DNA of 53,897 nt from a virus. Every line of letters begins with the position of its first letter. Within the stretch, counting starts at the first letter, position 1. The notes under the pieces were generated by a model, which saw only the letters and a list, made by a program, of their open reading frames with translations, searched no databases and had not been told where the DNA came from. The position numbers and the translations under genes were made by a program. Positions 1-6,426 of this stretch are shown here, one piece after another. The DNA is taken from positions 1-53,897 of IMG/VR virus record IMGVR_UViG_3300013094_000063; one strand, given 5' to 3'.

Positions 1-156
1 AGCGACACGAAAGAATTCGAAGTGATATTTGTAGGACTCAATGCTCCAGGTGAGGATTCTACTATATTTTATCAAAACATAGCAACCAAAGAAAGTTATA
101 GTTGTTGGGAAGGAGCATTCCTTTCTAGGTTTACAGAGATAAAGAATTATGGATAA
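1..156 (+). CDS. C-terminal fragment of an unknown protein
   Basis: An open frame enters from the left edge and ends at TAA 154-156, giving 51 residues. The visible part includes EVIFVGLNAPGEDS and SCWEGAFLSRF and shows no motif I can assign. Its last 8 bases overlap the start of the HIT gene (ATGGATAA holds both the start and the stop), the tight packing seen across this plus-strand region, which supports real coding. The start lies outside the window. Confidence 0.6.
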   Translation, partial: SDTKEFEVIFVGLNAPGEDSTIFYQNIATKESYSCWEGAFLSRFTEIKNYG

Positions 157-550
157 TCAAATTTTTGCAGGTATACCCGACTGTCTCGAGGACAGTGATG
201 CTCCTTGGACCGAACTGATCAGTGAAGATTATCACGTGAAGGTTTTCGCGGACAAGTATCCTTGTACGCCGGGGCACCTACTCTACGTGCCTAAATATAA
301 TACATTAGGAGTATTAAGTGATGCGTTTGAAGATGCTGTTAGATACGGTAAAACAATGGTCTCGTCCGGTGAATGGGACGGTTTCAATATTGGATTTAAT
401 GCAGGCCAGGCTGCTGGTCAAACTGTCAACTGGCCTCACATACATCTTATCCCCCGTCGTAAAGGTGATGTTGAAGATCCGATCGGCGGCGTTAGGAATA
501 CAATCCCGGGCAAGGGTAACTATCGCTCGCCGAACTATAGAGCAGATTAA
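149..550 (+). CDS. HIT-family nucleotide hydrolase/transferase-like protein
   Basis: 133 residues, the usual length of a single HIT domain. These enzymes cleave nucleotidyl phosphate bonds (for example in diadenosine polyphosphates or AMP conjugates) through a covalent intermediate on the middle His of H-x-H-x-H. Seen here: an N-terminal strand region with PGHLLYVPK (about 41-49), a helix, then GQTVNWPHIHLIPRRKGD (about 90-107). By alignment the middle and third His are H97 and H99, but the first His position is Trp95, so the triad reads W-x-H-x-H. The catalytic His is kept. Substrate unknown. The start ATG overlaps the end of the upstream gene; the 3' part overlaps the next ORF in another frame. 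Family call is strong; activity is inferred. Confidence 0.85.
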   Translation: MDNQIFAGIPDCLEDSDAPWTELISEDYHVKVFADKYPCTPGHLLYVPKYNTLGVLSDAFEDAVRYGKTMVSSGEWDGFNIGFNAGQAAGQTVNWPHIHLIPRRKGDVEDPIGGVRNTIPGKGNYRSPNYRAD

Positions 551-986
551 ACCTATTGATTTCGAGTGGAGGACACCAGGCTGTAATAGTCAAGGATTCC
601 TGGCGCAGACAGTGGGCACTGTTCCTTTCAATGCTGGAACAGGATTAACCTATGCCGTTCCTACCAACGTTCCAAACACCATCACGTTCAACCAGAATAA
701 TAAACCTGTGCTAACCATAAAACAGGATGGTGATATAGAATGGACTGGCAAACCCAGCGAAGCCGCTGATGCCATAATGCGGGTCCTACAGATCCGGGTG
801 GAGGACAAGAAAGGTATAACCAAGGCCGCTCGACGTAGATACTATGCCATGGCCTGCCGTAATATTTTGGAGCAAGCAGAGAATATGGAATATGAAGAAT
901 TCCTTGCTTATCTAAATAGAGAAGTGTATAATAGAGAAAGTAAAGTAATAATGGATAGCCTAAAAGGAGAAGAAGATGCAGGTTAA
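468..986 (+). CDS. Conserved-looking phage protein of unknown function
   Basis: The open frame is coherent after the HIT gene ends, beginning around PIDFEWRTPGCNSQGF, then FNAGTGLTYAVPTNVPNTITFNQNNK in two stretches, a strand-rich segment with LTIKQDGDIEWTG, and a basic and acidic helical C-terminus (RRRYYAMACRNILEQAENM). There is no ATG, GTG or TTG between the HIT stop and the coherent part; the nearest starts are GTG 465, ATG 468 and TTG 471, all inside the HIT gene (AAAGG at 461-465 is best spaced for TTG 471). The start is therefore uncertain, and a rare ATT start near 545 is an alternative. The end overlaps the next gene by 11 bases. Function unknown. Confidence 0.6.
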   Translation: MLKIRSAALGIQSRARVTIARRTIEQIKPIDFEWRTPGCNSQGFLAQTVGTVPFNAGTGLTYAVPTNVPNTITFNQNNKPVLTIKQDGDIEWTGKPSEAADAIMRVLQIRVEDKKGITKAARRRYYAMACRNILEQAENMEYEEFLAYLNREVYNRESKVIMDSLKGEEDAG

Positions 987-1167
987 AGCAGATAAAGAAG
1001 TAGGTAGTTGTGGTTGCGGTCGTAGTCCAACAGGTCATTGTATAGGCTGGCACGCCTTGGGTGAAGATGAATATAGAGAGCGTTTGGCCTTATATGAAGA
1101 TACCCAAGCGGCACTGAACAAGATGCCGAACTATATGCCTCCAGGTGCAGGAGCAGGTGGTCAATGA
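976..1167 (+). CDS. 63-aa protein with CDGSH-like Cys3His cluster
   Basis: The start ATG has a good ribosome binding site (AAGGAGAAG just upstream) inside the end of the previous gene. Near the N-terminus lie C12, C14, C22 and H26 in the order C-x-C-x2-S-x4-C-x-G-x-H. This resembles the CDGSH iron-sulphur motif (C-x-C-x2-S/T-x3-P-x-C-D-G-S/A/T-H, binding a 2Fe-2S cluster), but it is one residue shorter and lacks the Asp. The rest is a charged helix (EDEYRERLALYEDTQAALNKM) and a Gly/Pro-rich tail. A small metal-binding protein is likely; iron-sulphur binding is inference. It could also be a plain zinc knuckle. Confidence 0.75.
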   Translation: MQVKADKEVGSCGCGRSPTGHCIGWHALGEDEYRERLALYEDTQAALNKMPNYMPPGAGAGGQ

Positions 1168-1173
1168 TAAATA
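1166..1173 (+). promoter_or_regulatory. Candidate T4-type late promoter (GATAAATA)
   Basis: GATAAATA overlaps the stop codon of the 63-aa gene and precedes the HNH endonuclease gene. By the T4 rule (octamer at -13 to -6) transcription would start near 1179, about 70 nt before the ATG at 1252. One mismatch to TATAAATA, so modest confidence. Confidence 0.4.
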
Positions 1174-1251
1174 ATAGTGGGCGAACGGACTGATCCTCCT
1201 TCTGTGCCAGTAACGCAGATAGCCCCTTATTACTTTACTGGAGTATCTTAT

Positions 1252-2040
1252 ATGTCTAATGACATTAAACAATACCTTCTCAAAAATTCTGTTCTTCCTA
1301 AAGAACATATTATAGATCGATATCTAAAATTTATCGATTATTATAAAAATATTAAATTCGATGGCTATATCGAAAATCACCATATCATTCCTCGATCGTT
1401 CAAAGGTACTAATGATAAAAACAATCTAATTAAATTAGGTGCCAGACATCATTATATTGCCCACCTGTTATTAGCGAAGGCAACTAATAATCCTAAAATG
1501 ATTAAAGCATTACACAAAATGGTTTATTCAACAAAGGGCGATGTTCAACGTGATTACAAAATTACCAGCAAAATATATGCGTATCTTAGAGAAGAACACG
1601 CAAAGGTTGTTAGCGGTTATAGTAAAAATACAGTAGTCGCCAAACAAATTTATACAGAAGAAATTAAAAGAATTCCTAAAAAATTATTTAATATGTACAA
1701 TGGTATTTTATATGAAGCCTTGGCTAAAAATCGAAAAGATTCAGAAGAAACAAAAATTAAAAAACAAGCCGCTAGCAAAAGGCCGAGAGAGCCGTACAAA
1801 CAAGGATTACGAAGTAGAAGTTTAGCCGCATCTAAATATTCATACAGCACTCCCTTGGGATTTTGCGAGAACAGCAACGATTTATTAAAACTATATCCAA
1901 CATTTACCAAAAATACATTGACTGTATTAGATAATAATGCTATAATAACTAAACGATTTTGCTATTTTCATAAAGATTTTTTTCCGTATATCGGAAAGAC
2001 ATTCGAGGAATACGGCATTACTAAACAGAAAAGGATTTGA
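1252..2040 (+). CDS. HNH homing endonuclease
   Basis: 262 residues from ATG 1252, chosen because GGAG (1240-1243) sits 8 nt upstream; the same frame also opens at GTG 1177, only 4 nt after a late-promoter-like octamer, and would add 25 residues. The HNH nuclease core is at about residues 41-75: ENHHIIPRSF, then N58 (KNNLI) and H71 (YIAHLLLAKA), a beta-beta-alpha metal finger that cuts DNA. The C-terminal half is Lys-rich and probably binds DNA. The gene is clearly more AT-rich than its neighbours, as expected for a mobile gene. Its TGA abuts the ATG of the queE-like gene, whose ribosome binding site lies inside this gene. CCAGTAA (1207-1213) can pair with TTACTGG (1235-1241), covering part of the GGAG. 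Confidence 0.85.
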   Translation: MSNDIKQYLLKNSVLPKEHIIDRYLKFIDYYKNIKFDGYIENHHIIPRSFKGTNDKNNLIKLGARHHYIAHLLLAKATNNPKMIKALHKMVYSTKGDVQRDYKITSKIYAYLREEHAKVVSGYSKNTVVAKQIYTEEIKRIPKKLFNMYNGILYEALAKNRKDSEETKIKKQAASKRPREPYKQGLRSRSLAASKYSYSTPLGFCENSNDLLKLYPTFTKNTLTVLDNNAIITKRFCYFHKDFFPYIGKTFEEYGITKQKRI

Positions 2041-2916
2041 ATGTCAAAATTACATTATACAGAATTATTTTATAGCATACAGGGAGAGGGAAGATATATG
2101 GGAGTCCCAAGTGTCTTCTTGCGTACATTTGGTTGTAATTTCCGTTGCAAGAATTTTGGAAGATATGAAAAAGATATTCTCGGGGTTGATGAAACCCATA
2201 ATCCAGAAGTTGTTGAGTTTATTAAAAATATCGATCAATATAAAACATTCGGTGATTTACCGTTAGCTAAAACCGGATGTGACAGTTATAGTTCTATCTA
2301 TCCAGAATTTAAGAAATTTGTTATTAAAGAAAATTCTAACGAACTAGTAGCTCGAATCATGGAGATCCTGCCATTAGGTCATTGGAGTCAAGAGCATTTG
2401 GTCATAACAGGCGGTGAACCCCTACTAGGTTGGCAACGTGCTTATCCAGATTTACTAGATCATCCAGACATGCAGGATCTCAAAGAGATCACATTTGAAA
2501 CAAATGGTACCCAAAAACTAACTCCAGAATTCAAAGAAGCATTGAGCAAATGGAGGATTTCTAATCATCGGTTGAATAGAGAAATTACATTCAGTGTAAG
2601 TGCCAAACTTCCTTGCAGTGGTGAGAAGTGGGAAGATGCTATCAGACCAGATGTGGTATGTGATTACGAACAGTACGGTACAGCGTATCTCAAATTCGTA
2701 GTGGCTACAGAAGAAGATATCGCAGATGCCGAACGTGCTATAGACGAATTCCAACAGGCAGGATTCTCAGGACAGATTTACCTGATGCCGGTAGGAGGTG
2801 TAGAGAGCGTATATGCCTTAAATAATAAAGCAGTGGCCATGGCGGCTATGAAGCGTGGATTGAGATACAGTGATCGACTTCAAGTTCCCTTGTTCCGCAA
2901 CGCATGGGGAACGTAA
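2041..2916 (+). CDS. queE: QueE-like radical SAM enzyme (7-carboxy-7-deazaguanine synthase)
   Basis: 291 residues. QueE converts carboxy-tetrahydropterin to 7-carboxy-7-deazaguanine in the queuosine/7-deazaguanine route; phages use such genes for tRNA or for modified guanines in their DNA. Seen: YSIQGEGRYMGVPSVFLR (11-28), typical of QueE substrate/SAM binding; GCNFRCKNFG (31-40) with C32 and C36; TGCDSY with C80; VITGGEPLLG (about 121-130), the GGE SAM motif; and ETNG. The canonical third Cys (CX3CX2C) is Phe39; C80 is the likely replacement ligand. Translation probably uses AAAAGGAT just before the ATG, inside the end of the HNH gene. No other queuosine gene is in the window, so the product's fate (DNA or tRNA) is unknown. 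Confidence 0.85.
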   Translation: MSKLHYTELFYSIQGEGRYMGVPSVFLRTFGCNFRCKNFGRYEKDILGVDETHNPEVVEFIKNIDQYKTFGDLPLAKTGCDSYSSIYPEFKKFVIKENSNELVARIMEILPLGHWSQEHLVITGGEPLLGWQRAYPDLLDHPDMQDLKEITFETNGTQKLTPEFKEALSKWRISNHRLNREITFSVSAKLPCSGEKWEDAIRPDVVCDYEQYGTAYLKFVVATEEDIADAERAIDEFQQAGFSGQIYLMPVGGVESVYALNNKAVAMAAMKRGLRYSDRLQVPLFRNAWGT

Positions 2917-2924
2917 TTAAAATA

Positions 2925-2970
2925 CCCCATTTATTTGTAAATAGTATAAATACTTTATAAACAAATGGGG
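2925..2970 (+). promoter_or_regulatory. Ribosome-binding-site masking hairpin
   Basis: Left arm CCCCATTTATTTGTAAA (2925-2941) pairs with right arm TTTATAAACAAATGGGG (2954-2970): 15 Watson-Crick pairs, one G-U and one A-C mismatch, with a 12-nt loop. The outer CCCC pairs with GGGG 2967-2970, which is the ribosome binding site (GGGGAAG) of the ATG at 2975. In read-through RNA the site would be masked. The loop contains the late promoter octamer. Confidence 0.75.
2945..2952 (+). promoter_or_regulatory. T4-type late promoter (TATAAATA)
   Basis: A perfect TATAAATA in the loop of the 2925-2970 hairpin. By the T4 rule the transcript starts near 2958, within the right arm, so late RNA lacks the left arm and exposes GGGGAAG in front of ATG 2975. 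The window's own gp55 (48982-49890) is the expected sigma factor. Confidence 0.75.
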
Positions 2971-2974
2971 AAGT

Positions 2975-3730
2975 ATGTCAAATCCAATAAACAAGAAAAC
3001 AAAAGAACAATTTATAAAAGAAATCCCAATGGAGTTAGGAATAACTATTACTGGTGATTATATCAATACTGATACAAAAATAGAGTATATATGCGAGCAC
3101 GGTACAAATTTATCGTTGCCGTGGCAAATTAAAAAAATGAAATTTTGTTGTCGCAAGGGGTACTATGCAAGTGGCAACATGTGGAAGTCTAACACCAATA
3201 CTATTGAAGATGCAAAAGAAAGAACATTGAGAGATCGCCCAGATACAGATGTATCAAATGTTTATTTTGAATGGGACGGGCGGTATAAAAGACTGTATGG
3301 TATTAGATGTACCATACACAATATTGAATATTCGAGTATATTAGGAAGTAAGGTAGGCATGTGTCCTACCTGTTACAAAGAACAAAATATAAAAAAGATT
3401 TTAGAAGCAGGACCAAAAGCATGGGCAAGTCAATCGACTGGCAGTTTTGTTTCTAAAGCAGAAACTAAATGGTTAGACGGATTAAACATAAAAGATAGAC
3501 AAGTGTGGCTGGAGGATGTAAAATATAAAGTAGATGGATACGATCCTATTACTAATACAGTATATTTGTATCATGGCAGATTCTGGCACGGATGCCCTAA
3601 AACTTTTGATCCAGAAATGATACATCCTATAGTAAAAATACCAATGAAAGATTTATACGAGAAAACTATGTATTACGAAAATAAAATTAAAGAAGCAGGA
3701 TATAATCTTATAGTAGAGTGGGGTACATAA
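2975..3730 (+). CDS. EDxHD (Vsr-like) homing endonuclease
   Basis: 251 residues, ATG with GGGGAAG upstream. The C-terminal half looks like the EDxHD homing endonucleases (I-Bth0305I type, PD-(D/E)xK/Vsr fold): KAETKWLDGL with E163, YKVDGYDP with D187, then VYLYHGRFWHGCP with H200 and H205, and a closing helix plus strand. The N-terminal half has Cys/His pairs (C40/H42 with C58/C59; C112/H115 with C130/C133) that suggest two zinc-binding modules for DNA recognition. AT-rich. Its stop TAA shares a base with the ATG of the next gene (TAATG), so it is fitted into the operon without breaking a visible reading frame. Expression is probably late only (see the hairpin and promoter entries). Exact subfamily is by motif recall. 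Confidence 0.8.
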   Translation: MSNPINKKTKEQFIKEIPMELGITITGDYINTDTKIEYICEHGTNLSLPWQIKKMKFCCRKGYYASGNMWKSNTNTIEDAKERTLRDRPDTDVSNVYFEWDGRYKRLYGIRCTIHNIEYSSILGSKVGMCPTCYKEQNIKKILEAGPKAWASQSTGSFVSKAETKWLDGLNIKDRQVWLEDVKYKVDGYDPITNTVYLYHGRFWHGCPKTFDPEMIHPIVKIPMKDLYEKTMYYENKIKEAGYNLIVEWGT

Positions 3731-3978
3731 TGCCTATACCACAGCCACAATTCAGGACGCTTGGCGAGTTGACTGAACGGGCATTTCGTGAACGTGCAAA
3801 ATGGCAAGTGCGATATCTATGGTGGCCTAAACGCTGTAGCTTATCAGGTCAACGGCTGTGGTTCTGCCGGGCATACAAAGGCGTAGCCATGTGGACTGGC
3901 CCAGATGAACCTGTATATGAAACAAAATATCACGGTAGTGCTGAACACTTGATATGGTTATTAAAAGGAAACACATGA
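3730..3978 (+). CDS. Small conserved-looking phage protein, unknown function
   Basis: 82 residues, starting at the ATG that overlaps the stop of the endonuclease gene by one base. Very rich in Trp and Arg: FRERAKWQVRYLWWPKRC, GQRLWFCRAYKGVAMW, and an end that reads AEHLIWLLKGNT. No membrane segment or known motif. The stop overlaps the next ATG (ATGA), a translational coupling arrangement. The ATG has no strong ribosome binding site of its own, so before the endonuclease arrived it may have been translated after queE. Confidence 0.7.
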   Translation: MPIPQPQFRTLGELTERAFRERAKWQVRYLWWPKRCSLSGQRLWFCRAYKGVAMWTGPDEPVYETKYHGSAEHLIWLLKGNT

Positions 3979-4403
3979 TTAAAAAATTACTCAAAAAATG
4001 GATCGGATTAGATGAGATCGAAGCCGCTACCGAAATAGCCCAACAAAAATTCGTTGAAGCTACACAGGCCGCAGAAGAGGCTGTAGAAAAAGAACGATTG
4101 GCTAAACTGAGTCCAAAAGAACTAGCCACAGAGGCCAAAGAACCTTGGGTCAATGTCATACAGACACACGTTGCCAAAGATGATCTCAAGAATGGTTTTT
4201 TCGAACTTGACTGGAACGAGTATTTCGTGCTACAATTAAGAACTGCCGGATATAGTGGCACAACAGAAGAAGAAGTTGTAGATCAATGGTTCCAAGAACT
4301 CTGCAGAAACATAGGCGCTGAAGAAGGCGTTGACATGACTCGTAGAGGTAGTGGATTTGTTAATAGAGCCCTAAGAGACGATGGAAGAACTGAGGTTTAT
4401 TGA
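3975..4403 (+). CDS. Conserved-looking phage protein with N-terminal coiled coil
   Basis: 142 residues from ATG 3975, preferred over an in-frame ATG at 3954 because AAAAGGAA lies 4 nt upstream and the ATGA overlap with the previous stop fits. A short basic N-terminus (MIKKLLKKW) is followed by an acidic Ala/Glu-rich helix (about 10-55, e.g. EIAQQKFVEATQAAEEAVEKE) likely to form a coiled coil. The C-terminal part holds ELDWNEYFVLQLR and GTTEEEVVDQWF, then RRGSGFVNRALR. I do not recognise the family. It overlaps the next gene by one base. Confidence 0.7.
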   Translation: MIKKLLKKWIGLDEIEAATEIAQQKFVEATQAAEEAVEKERLAKLSPKELATEAKEPWVNVIQTHVAKDDLKNGFFELDWNEYFVLQLRTAGYSGTTEEEVVDQWFQELCRNIGAEEGVDMTRRGSGFVNRALRDDGRTEVY

Positions 4404-5395
4404 TGTCAAAGACATACATATTGGTTGATACAGCAAATTTATTCTTCCGAGCTCGTCACGTTATGCGTGGCGACCTAAATGACAAGATAGGTATCAGCAT
4501 ACACACGGTACTGAGCGGTGTTCGCAAGGCCTGGAGAGATTTCAAAGGTGATCATGTGGTATTCTGCCTAGAGGGTCGAAGTTGGCGTAAGGACTACTAC
4601 GCACCTTACAAGCGACAGCGTAGTGATGCCCGTGCCGCACAGAGCCCAAAAGAACAAGAAGAAGATCGTGTATTTTGGGAAACATTCGATCAGTTCAAAG
4701 ATTTCATCACCAACAAGACCAACTGTACTGTCTTACAGAATCCACAGTTAGAAGCAGATGATCTCATCGCTGGTTGGATACAGACGCATCCACAAGACAA
4801 TCACATCATCATATCAACTGACGGCGACTTCGCACAGCTGATAGCACCAAACGTAAAACAATACAATGGGGTCATGCAGGTCACTACTACCCACGAAGGC
4901 TATTTCGATGAAAAGGGTAAACCTGTGGTAGATAAGAAGACCAAAGAAGTGAAACCTGCTCCGGATCCAGAATGGTTGTTGTTCGAAAAATGTATGCGTG
5001 GTGATACCAGTGACAATATCTTTTCAGCCTATCCAGGCGTGAGAGAAAAAGGCACAAAAAATAAAGTTGGACTCCGTGAAGCGTTCGCCGATAGATCCAG
5101 CAAAGGCTATAATTGGAATAACATGATGCTACAGAAATGGGTAGATCACGAAGGAGTCGAACATCGTGTCCTAGATGACTATAGCCGCAATGTACGTCTC
5201 TGTGATCTTACTCAACAACCAGATGACATCAAGGAGATCATCAAGGAGACCATCTCAACCGCTACACAGGCAGAGAAATCAATTCCACAGGTAGGAGTGC
5301 GTTTCTTGAAGTTCTGTGCCGAATATGATCTACAGAAGATCAGTGAACAGATAGACAGCTATGTCCAACCATTAAATTCGAGGTATGTACTATAA
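4403..5395 (+). CDS. rnh: T4 RNase H-type 5'-3' nuclease (FEN-1 family)
   Basis: 330 residues from ATG 4403 (a TTG directly before it is less likely). The enzyme removes RNA primers and flaps from lagging-strand DNA during phage replication. Seen in order: YILVDTANLFFRAR (acidic Asp near residue 9), VVFCLEGRSWRKDYYAPYK with the Arg/Lys that contact the phosphate, LEADDLIAGWI (EADD metal site), IISTDGDFAQL (DGD metal site), and MRGDTSDNIFSAYPGV (GDxSDN plus the helix-3-turn-helix that grips DNA). This order and length match T4 Rnh (305 aa). It lies in the middle of an overlapping operon; its ATG shares a base with the stop before it, and its TAA overlaps the next ATG. Confidence 0.93.
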   Translation: MSKTYILVDTANLFFRARHVMRGDLNDKIGISIHTVLSGVRKAWRDFKGDHVVFCLEGRSWRKDYYAPYKRQRSDARAAQSPKEQEEDRVFWETFDQFKDFITNKTNCTVLQNPQLEADDLIAGWIQTHPQDNHIIISTDGDFAQLIAPNVKQYNGVMQVTTTHEGYFDEKGKPVVDKKTKEVKPAPDPEWLLFEKCMRGDTSDNIFSAYPGVREKGTKNKVGLREAFADRSSKGYNWNNMMLQKWVDHEGVEHRVLDDYSRNVRLCDLTQQPDDIKEIIKETISTATQAEKSIPQVGVRFLKFCAEYDLQKISEQIDSYVQPLNSRYVL

Positions 5396-5865
5396 TGTCA
5401 ACAACTAAAGTATTAGTTCCCAACAAGGAATGGTTAATTAAAAACGGTGAATTTAAGATCGGTAGTATAATCAAACAGAAAAAAGGTTATACCTTCAATC
5501 GTAATGGACAGAGTATTCCATTTGACGACTTAGATGAAGTCAAATCACAATTGGGAATTATTAAACTAGCCGAACCTATCAAGAAATCAACAGATACCAT
5601 AACTAATAAAGCGATCTATGATTATCCCTGCTCGAGCAAACCATACGAACCTGTCTACAGTGTCAAGGATAAATTGCCTCTATTTGCCAAGAGCTCAAAG
5701 AGCAAGAGCCAATACTGCGCCGGCTACTATGTGATCAAATTCCGTAAAGGTTGGGTTAAAAGTTTCTGTCCGAAATTAATCACATTGGAAAGATATCCTT
5801 ATCACGGACCTTTCAAGACCGAAGCAGAAATGAAGAGCATGTTAAACACGGTTAATAAATTATGA
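5395..5865 (+). CDS. Conserved-looking phage protein, unknown function
   Basis: 156 residues, with ATG overlapping the rnh stop (TAATG). The N-terminal part is mixed and basic (NGEFKIGSIIKQKKGYTF). The C-terminal half looks strongly constrained: YPCSSKPYEPVYSVKDKLPLF, SKSKSQYCAGYYVIKF, GWVKSFCPKLITLERYPYHGPF, with three Cys, many aromatics and Lys. It suggests a compact nucleic-acid or protein-binding fold, perhaps metal-bound, but I cannot assign a family. It is coupled to the next gene by a 4-nt ATGA overlap, so it probably belongs to the replication operon. Confidence 0.75.
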   Translation: MSTTKVLVPNKEWLIKNGEFKIGSIIKQKKGYTFNRNGQSIPFDDLDEVKSQLGIIKLAEPIKKSTDTITNKAIYDYPCSSKPYEPVYSVKDKLPLFAKSSKSKSQYCAGYYVIKFRKGWVKSFCPKLITLERYPYHGPFKTEAEMKSMLNTVNKL

Positions 5866-6083
5866 AACAGCTAAACACCTTACCTATCGAATCTTTCCTA
5901 GAAAAAGCCCGTATCGCTATACGCAGTAATCAACGCAATCTTACCTTAACCATAGATGAAGTTACCAATCTGCAGAACAGCCTAAGTGTGGTTATGACAC
6001 GTTTAACCGGAGAAATGGATCAGATAGTGGCATCTGCACAGCAGGGTCCAACAGAGGTTAAAATAGACGGTGGTGGTTTCTAA
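5862..6083 (+). CDS. Small helical protein, unknown function
   Basis: 73 residues starting at the ATGA overlap with the previous gene. Most of it is predicted helix (SFLEKARIAIRSNQRN, then TIDEVTNLQNSLSVVMTRLTGEMDQIVASAQ) with heptad-like hydrophobic spacing; the end is Gly-rich (KIDGGGF). No motif recognised. Its position suggests co-translation with the 156-aa protein. Confidence 0.65.
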   Translation: MKQLNTLPIESFLEKARIAIRSNQRNLTLTIDEVTNLQNSLSVVMTRLTGEMDQIVASAQQGPTEVKIDGGGF

Positions 6084-6090
6084 ATTTTTG

Positions 6091-6098
6091 GATAAATA
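6091..6098 (+). promoter_or_regulatory. Candidate late promoter (GATAAATA)
   Basis: GATAAATA lies in the short gap after the 73-aa gene. A start near 6104 would give a 23-nt leader to GTG 6127, containing AAGAGAG. One mismatch to the T4 octamer. Confidence 0.45.
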
Positions 6099-6126
6099 TA
6101 TACGTACATTTAAGAGAGCGTATATC

Positions 6127-6426
6127 GTGAGTCGTCCAAAACCAAAAGTATTATTAGAAATCACTAACAAAAAAACCTATAAAACCGAACAGGTATTAGA
6201 AGCAGAGGCTATCTGGGCTGTGTTCTATCAGGATCAACCCATTAATCTAAAAACCAGTAGTGTGATAGTCAATCAGTTGGGTCCAAAATATAAAAAGGTT
6301 AGTTTTTCAAACTCAGGTCATGCTCTTAATCTCGCTGAAAAACTCAATAAACTATTCCAAACCCAGGACTTTTCTGTGTATAAACTTACCACGGGAGAGA
6401 AGATAACCGATGGGTCTAAAGACTGA
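6127..6426 (+). CDS. Conserved-looking phage protein, unknown function
   Basis: About 100 residues from GTG 6127, chosen because the sequence reads VSRPKPKVLLEITNKKTYKTEQ from there, AAGAGAG is spaced suitably upstream, and a candidate late promoter lies just before. An earlier in-frame GTG at 6070 would overlap the previous gene and add a poorly fitting stretch. Features: EAEAIWAVFYQDQPINLK, GPKYKKVSFSNSGHALNLAEKLNKLF, then VYKLTTGEKI. Alternating strands and helices, no catalytic motif. It overlaps the next gene by 17 bases. Confidence 0.7.
   Translation: MSRPKPKVLLEITNKKTYKTEQVLEAEAIWAVFYQDQPINLKTSSVIVNQLGPKYKKVSFSNSGHALNLAEKLNKLFQTQDFSVYKLTTGEKITDGSKD

Noticed and set aside
318-550. Extension of the 468-986 gene back to GTG 318
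   Set aside because: This part overlaps the HIT gene in another frame, and its sequence lacks the composition of the convincing downstream part; the HIT motif fixes the real frame.
688-1053. 121-codon minus-strand frame
   Set aside because: Opposite two well-supported plus-strand genes with ribosome binding sites; low-complexity Leu/Tyr/Thr composition typical of a shadow.
1207-1241. I-TevI-like switch before the HNH gene
   Set aside because: A 7-bp stem (CCAGTAA/TTACTGG) touches the ribosome binding site, but no late octamer lies inside it, so the logic seen at 2925-2970 is not reproduced.
4400-4402. TTG start for the RNase H-type gene
   Set aside because: ATG follows immediately and gives the usual 1-nt stop/start overlap; no reason to prefer TTG.
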